From the NCBI RefSeq assembly GCF_013404075.1, contig NZ_JACBJQ010000007.1:118049-182048 (forward strand): a stretch of 64,000 bases of DNA, in the 5' to 3' direction. Every line of letters begins with the position of its first letter. Within the stretch, counting starts at the first letter, position 1. The DNA is from Mycolicibacterium vinylchloridicum. GTDB lineage: Bacteria; Actinomycetota; Actinomycetes; Mycobacteriales; Mycobacteriaceae. The position numbers and the translations under genes are program-made. Below are positions 58,634 through 64,000 of this stretch, piece by piece. The notes under the pieces were generated by a model. That model did no database searches. It saw only the letters and a program-made list of their open reading frames with translations, and had not been told where the DNA came from.

Positions 58634-59952
58634 CCGGTCCCGGGTACCAGCCAACGCCCCGAAAACGCCCGCCAGCCAACGAAAATCAGCCGGAGCACCA
58701 TGAACGTGCTCAGGCCCGACCAGATACCGAGCAGGCCCCAGCCGAACGTGAGCGACAGCCAGATCAACGGCAGGAAACCGATGAGCGCACTGGCCAACGT
58801 CGCGGTACGCATGAACGCGGCATCACCGGCCCCCAGCAGCACGCCGTCGAGCGCGAAGACGATACCGGCGATGGGCAGCTGCGCCACCATGAACCACCAC
58901 GGCACTCCGATCGCGGCGAGCACCGAACGGTCGTCGGTGAACAACGATGGCAGCACCGAGGCGCCGACCGCGAACACCACCGCCAATATCGCGGCGGCGA
59001 TCGTCGAGAACACCGTCACCCGCCACGCGACCGACTTCGCGTGAGTCGTCCGGCCGGCACCGAGCGCGGCACCGACCAGTGACTGTGCGGCAATCGCAAG
59101 CGAATCCAGTACCAGGGCAAGGAAATTCCACAACTGCAGCACCACCTGGTGCGCGGCGACGGCCGCCGCTCCGAACCGTGCGGCCACCGCCGCCGCCGAC
59201 ACGAAGCAGGCCTGGAACGCCAAGGTCCGCACCACCAGATCGCGGCCCATCACCATCTGTGCCCGCAGTACCGAGGTGTCCAGACGCAGCGGGACCCTCT
59301 CCACCAGCAGCGCGCGGCAGAACAGCACGGCGGCCAACCACTGCCCCACCAGGTTGGCGATCGCCGAGCCGGCCAGCTCCAGCCGGGGCAGGCCCAGCCA
59401 GCCGTACACCAGCAGCGGGCACAACACCGCCGAAATGCCGAACCCCACCAGCACATAGCGCAGCGGCCGCATGGTGTCCTGCACCCCACGCATCCAGCCG
59501 TTGCCTGCCGCCGAGATCAGGATGGCCGGCACCCCGAAAATCGCGATCCGCACCCACGGCAGCGCCGCGTCGGCGATGCCGCCGCCCGACGCGCTGCCCG
59601 CGATCGCCGACACCAGCGGGACCGCGGTCAGCTGCACCGCGGTCACGATCACCGCACCCATCGCCAACGCGAGCCAGGTGGCCTGCACGCCCTCACCGAC
59701 CGCCGCGGCCCGGTCACCGGCGCCGTAGAACCGCGCCGAACGGGCCGTCGTGCCGTAGGACAGGAACGTGAGCTGTGCGCTGACAACAGAGAGGATCAAC
59801 CCGCCGATCGCCAGACCCGCCAGACTCAGCGCACCGAGGCGCCCGACGATCGCGATGTCGAACAACAGGTAGATCGGCTCGGCGGCCAGGACACCCAGCG
59901 CCGGAATCGCCAGCCCGGCGATCCGTCGACCGGTGACAGGCGAGTCGGCCAA
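58630..59952 (-). CDS. dinF: MATE-family efflux transporter (DinF-like)
   Basis: The 440-residue membrane protein has about twelve hydrophobic segments and the MATE repeat arrangement (IAGLAIPALGVLAAEPIYLLFDIAIVGRLGALSLAGLAIGG opens the first half). It probably exports cationic compounds coupled to a H+ or Na+ gradient. It corresponds to Rv2836c. TTG 59952 is the first possible start after the nrnA stop; GTG alternatives are absent in the conserved stretch. It lies 4 nt after nrnA. Confidence 0.85.
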   Translation of the reverse strand: MADSPVTGRRIAGLAIPALGVLAAEPIYLLFDIAIVGRLGALSLAGLAIGGLILSVVSAQLTFLSYGTTARSARFYGAGDRAAAVGEGVQATWLALAMGAVIVTAVQLTAVPLVSAIAGSASGGGIADAALPWVRIAIFGVPAILISAAGNGWMRGVQDTMRPLRYVLVGFGISAVLCPLLVYGWLGLPRLELAGSAIANLVGQWLAAVLFCRALLVERVPLRLDTSVLRAQMVMGRDLVVRTLAFQACFVSAAAVAARFGAAAVAAHQVVLQLWNFLALVLDSLAIAAQSLVGAALGAGRTTHAKSVAWRVTVFSTIAAAILAVVFAVGASVLPSLFTDDRSVLAAIGVPWWFMVAQLPIAGIVFALDGVLLGAGDAAFMRTATLASALIGFLPLIWLSLTFGWGLLGIWSGLSTFMVLRLIFVGWRAFSGRWLVPGTG

Positions 59953-59956
59953 CCCG

Positions 59957-61427
<1,471 letters not shown>

Positions 61428-61460
61428 TGTGCGTCCGGTTCTTCGCGCAAGCGCTCATCA

Positions 61461-63944
<2,484 letters not shown>

Positions 63945-64000
63945 CGGTCTGTGGGCAAAAAAGAAGATGCGAACAGCGCGAGCAAGCAGTCCGACGGCGG

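Noticed and set aside
63951..64000. Possible plus-strand start (GTG at 63951, [11 protein letters not shown]...)
   Set aside because: Only 16 codons are visible and it lies in the doubtful junction at the window edge, so it cannot be supported as a gene.

Overview
The window is about 64 kb of GC-rich actinobacterial DNA. It almost certainly comes from a mycobacterium, most like a fast-growing environmental species (Mycolicibacterium type). From memory, the order of the housekeeping genes follows the Mycobacterium tuberculosis segment Rv2746c to Rv2839c: pgsA3, argA, ftsK, the Rv2749/Rv2750 pair, RNase J, dapA, thyX, then dfrA/thyA and a Rv2765-like hydrolase, dapB, aldR/ald, pepR, pnp, rpsO, ribF, sirR/mntR, truB, pptT, pptH, echA16, dinF, nrnA, rbfA and infB. 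GTG starts, 4-nt ATGA/GTGA overlaps inside operons and very short gaps are the rule. I saw no rRNA, tRNA, CRISPR array, insertion sequence or phage gene.

Layout. Positions 1-6134 hold a CinA fragment, pgsA, argA, a DUF559-type endonuclease-like gene, ftsK, and an ABM monooxygenase with a mycofactocin-type SDR. Positions 6152-9787 hold a three-gene cassette resembling dimethylamine monooxygenase (small subunit, flavin/2Fe-2S reductase, heme-dependent N-demethylase), which meets an MFS transporter gene tail to tail. Positions 9826-18672 hold RNA turnover, lysine and thymidylate genes (rnj-dapA, thyX, thyA-dfrA-AlkZ-like), a diguanylate cyclase and small enzymes. Positions 18760-26740 hold a large cyclase-like/ATPase regulator, a secreted pectate-lyase-like protein, dapB and a secreted PE-PPE-type hydrolase. 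Positions 26784-30737 hold a 13E12-type HNH protein with a LexA box at its start codon, aldR/ald and a VOC protein. Positions 30817-40097 hold YchJ, a class A beta-lactamase, a nitronate monooxygenase, pepR, pnp, rpsO, a palindrome-controlled ArsR/SRPBCC pair, ribF and mntR. Positions 40198-47384 hold a kinase-like gene coupled to a 2041-residue cyclase/ATPase that ends in seven SnoaL/NTF2-like repeats. Positions 47386-63944 hold truB-pptT-pptH, hydrolases, a TetR regulator, a lipoprotein, echA16, a Calx-beta/GH18 secreted protein, a methyltransferase, a MATE transporter, nrnA, rbfA and infB.

Several neighbours work together. ThyX and ThyA both make dTMP, and DfrA recycles the dihydrofolate left by ThyA. 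DapA and DapB are steps of lysine/diaminopimelate synthesis. PptT loads phosphopantetheine onto carrier proteins and PptH removes it. Pnp, RNase J and NrnA degrade RNA down to nucleotides. AldR controls Ald.

The least ordinary parts are the kinase plus cyclase/ATPase/SnoaL-array pair (40198-47384), a 33-bp element found in frame at the start of both pepR and truB, the dimethylamine-type cassette, a second cyclase with lost catalytic residues (18760-21924), and the apparent loss of the infB N-terminal part at the right edge.
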